From contig NW_003133843.1 of assembly GCF_000003605.2 (NCBI RefSeq), positions 783,317 through 805,633 of the forward strand: 22,317 nucleotides of DNA. The letters run 5' to 3'. The notes under the pieces were generated by a model. The model saw only the letters and a program-made list of their open reading frames with translations. It made no database searches and was not told where the DNA came from. Source of the stretch: Saccoglossus kowalevskii (taxonomy: Eukaryota; Hemichordata; Enteropneusta; Harrimaniidae). This document shows positions 20,447 to 22,317 of the stretch, piece by piece; positions within the stretch are counted from its first letter, which is position 1, and each line of letters opens with the position of its first letter. The position numbers were made by a program, and so were the translations under genes.

Positions 20447-22317
20447 CAATGAATAGCGATATGTGTTTCCGATTCCCACGTCAACACGTACACACTTGCT
20501 ATATGAGAGGCAATATATGTCTCCGATTTTCACGTCATTATGTACACACTTGATATATGAGTAGCGATATGTGTCCCCGATTCTCACGTCAACATGTACA
20601 CATTTGCTATATGAGTAGCGATATGTGTTCCCGATTCCCATGTCAACACGTACACAATTGCTACATTAATAGCGATATGTGTTTTCGATTCCCATGTCAA
20701 CATGTACACACTTGCTATATGAGTAGCGAAATGTGTCTCCGATTTCCACGTCAACATGTACACACTTGCTATATGAGTAGCGATATGTGTCCCCGATTCT
20801 CACGTCAACATGTGCACACTTGCTACATGAGTAGCGATATGTGTCCCCGATTCCCACGTCAACATGTACACACTTGCTACATGAGTAGCGATATGTGTCC
20901 CCGATTCCCACGTCAGCATGTACACACTTGCTATATGAGTAGCGATATGTGTCCCTGATTTCCACGTCAATACGTACACACTTGATATATGAATAGCGCA
21001 ATGTGTCTCCTATTCCCACGTCAACATGTGCACATTTGATATATGAGTAGCAATATGTGTCCCCGATTCTCACGTCAACATGTACACATTTGCAATATGA
21101 GTAGCGATATGTGTCCCTGATTTCCACGTCAATATGTACACACTTGCTATATGAATATCGATATGTGTCCCTGATTTCCACGTCAACATGTACACACTTG
21201 CTATATGAGTAGCGATATGTGTCTCCTATTCCCACGTTAACATGTACACACTTGCTATATGAGTAGCGATACGTGTTTCCGATTTCCACGTCAACATGTG
21301 CACATTTGATATATGAGTAGCGATATGTGTCCCCGATTCTCACGTCAACATGTACACACTTGCTATATGAGTAGCGAAATGTGTCTCCGATTTCCACGTC
21401 AATATGTACACATTTGCTATATGAGTAGCGATATGTGTCTACGATTTCCACGTGAACTCGTACGCACTTGCTATATGAATAGCGATACGTGTCCCCGATT
21501 TCCATGCCAACACGTACACACTTAAAGCTTGTTATATGAGTAGCGATATGTGTTCCCGATTCCCACGTCAACACGTACACACTTGCTACATGAGTAGCGA
21601 TATGTGTCTCCGATTTCCACGTCAACACGTAGTACACATTTGATATATGAATAGCGATATGTATCTCCGATTTCCAGGCAAACACGTACACACTTGCTAT
21701 ATGAGTAGCGATATGTGTTCCCGATTTCCACATCAACATGCACACACTTGCTATATGAGTAGCGATACGTGTTTCCGATTTCCACGTCAACATGTACACA
21801 TTTGATATATGAGTAGCGATATGTGTCCCCGATTCTCACGTCAACATGTACACACTTGCTATATGAATAGCGATACGTGTCCCCGATTTCCATGCCAACA
21901 CGTACACACTTAAAGCTTGCTATATGAGTAGCGATATGTGTTCCCGATTCCCACGTCAACACGTTCACACTTGCTACATGAGTAGCGATATGTGTCCCCG
22001 ATTTCCACGTCAATATGTATACACTTGATATATGAATAGCGATATGTGTCTCCGATTTCCACGTACACACTTGCTACATGAGTAGCGATATGTGTCCCCG
22101 ATTTCCACGTCAACATGTACACACTTGCTATATGAGTAGCGATATTTGTCCCCGATTCCCACGTCAACATCTACAAACTTGCTATATGAGTAACGATATG
22201 TGTTTCCGATTCCCACGTCAACACGTACACACTTGCTATATGAATATCGATATGTGTCCCTGATTTCCATGTCAACATGTACACACTTGATATATGAGTA
22301 GCAATATGTGTCCCCGA
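20447..22317. repeat. 54-bp tandem satellite array
   Basis: About 34 copies of a 54-bp unit, running off the right edge. Landmarks in each unit are CTTGCTATATGAGTAGCGAT, ATGTGTCCCCGATT and CCCACGTCAACATGTACAC. Because 54 is a multiple of three and the unit lacks stops in some frames, it reads as long open frames on both strands (18-residue repeats, up to 377 codons on the minus strand). These have no independent support as genes. Insertions such as AAAGCTT near 21524 and 21912 shift those frames. Confidence 0.97.
21255..22046. repeat. Higher-order duplication inside the 54-bp array
   Basis: A multi-unit block starting near 21255 recurs from near 21751. It shares the same series of variant monomers, including the private 7-base insertion in CTTAAAGCTTG (21521 and 21909) and the variant CCATGCCAACACG before it. 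The second block lacks about two monomers. Confidence 0.75.

Noticed and set aside
20666-22270. Long open frames (up to 377 codons) of 18-residue repeats on both strands
   Set aside because: They follow from a 54-bp satellite unit without stops in several frames, are open on both strands, and change frame at insertions. No splice, start or domain evidence.

Overview
The window is AT-rich invertebrate metazoan DNA. Short coding exons are separated by spliceosomal introns, and there are two long satellite arrays, a decayed LINE retrotransposon and a DNA-transposon-like inverted-repeat element. The species cannot be fixed from the sequence. The intron positions match animal calmodulin genes, and a lancelet, hemichordate or mollusc would all fit.

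The core is a cluster of three paralogous four-EF-hand, calmodulin-like genes that I assembled exon by exon. Gene A (+, 2799-4922) lacks a recognisable first exon. Gene B (-, 7156-12163) and gene C (-, 15407-19012) are complete from ATG to stop. All three share phase-1 introns after the N-terminal segment, at the first glycine of EF loop 2, and at codon 12 of EF loop 4. All three have a single exon of about 240-252 bp where vertebrate calmodulin has two (107 + 136 bp). A and B are convergent; B and C are head-to-tail.

B is the most calmodulin-like, with four canonical loops. A is the most divergent: EF3 has lost the loop-position-5 ligand, a Trp has entered helix 1, several Met residues are lost, and there are two competing terminal exons 88 bp apart. 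C has a 22-residue N-terminal extension, a linker three residues longer than calmodulin's, and Asp at position 12 of EF4.

Layout: 1-1318, 43-bp satellite carrying a CACGTG palindrome in most units; 1319-2798, no gene seen; 2799-4922, gene A; 4923-7155, intergenic; 7156-12163, gene B, whose second intron holds a LINE with inverted 5' part (8963-10824) next to an (ATT)n tract; 12164-15406, spacer with a ~1-kb element bearing long terminal inverted repeats (13119-14145); 15407-19012, gene C; 19013-20446, spacer with one stray satellite monomer; 20447-22317, 54-bp satellite running off the window.

The most notable observation is in gene A. Its last intron has two strong acceptors, each followed by a related mini-exon. 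Because the splice junction splits codon 12 of EF loop 4, acceptor choice would switch the key calcium ligand between Glu and Asp and also change the C-terminal tail.
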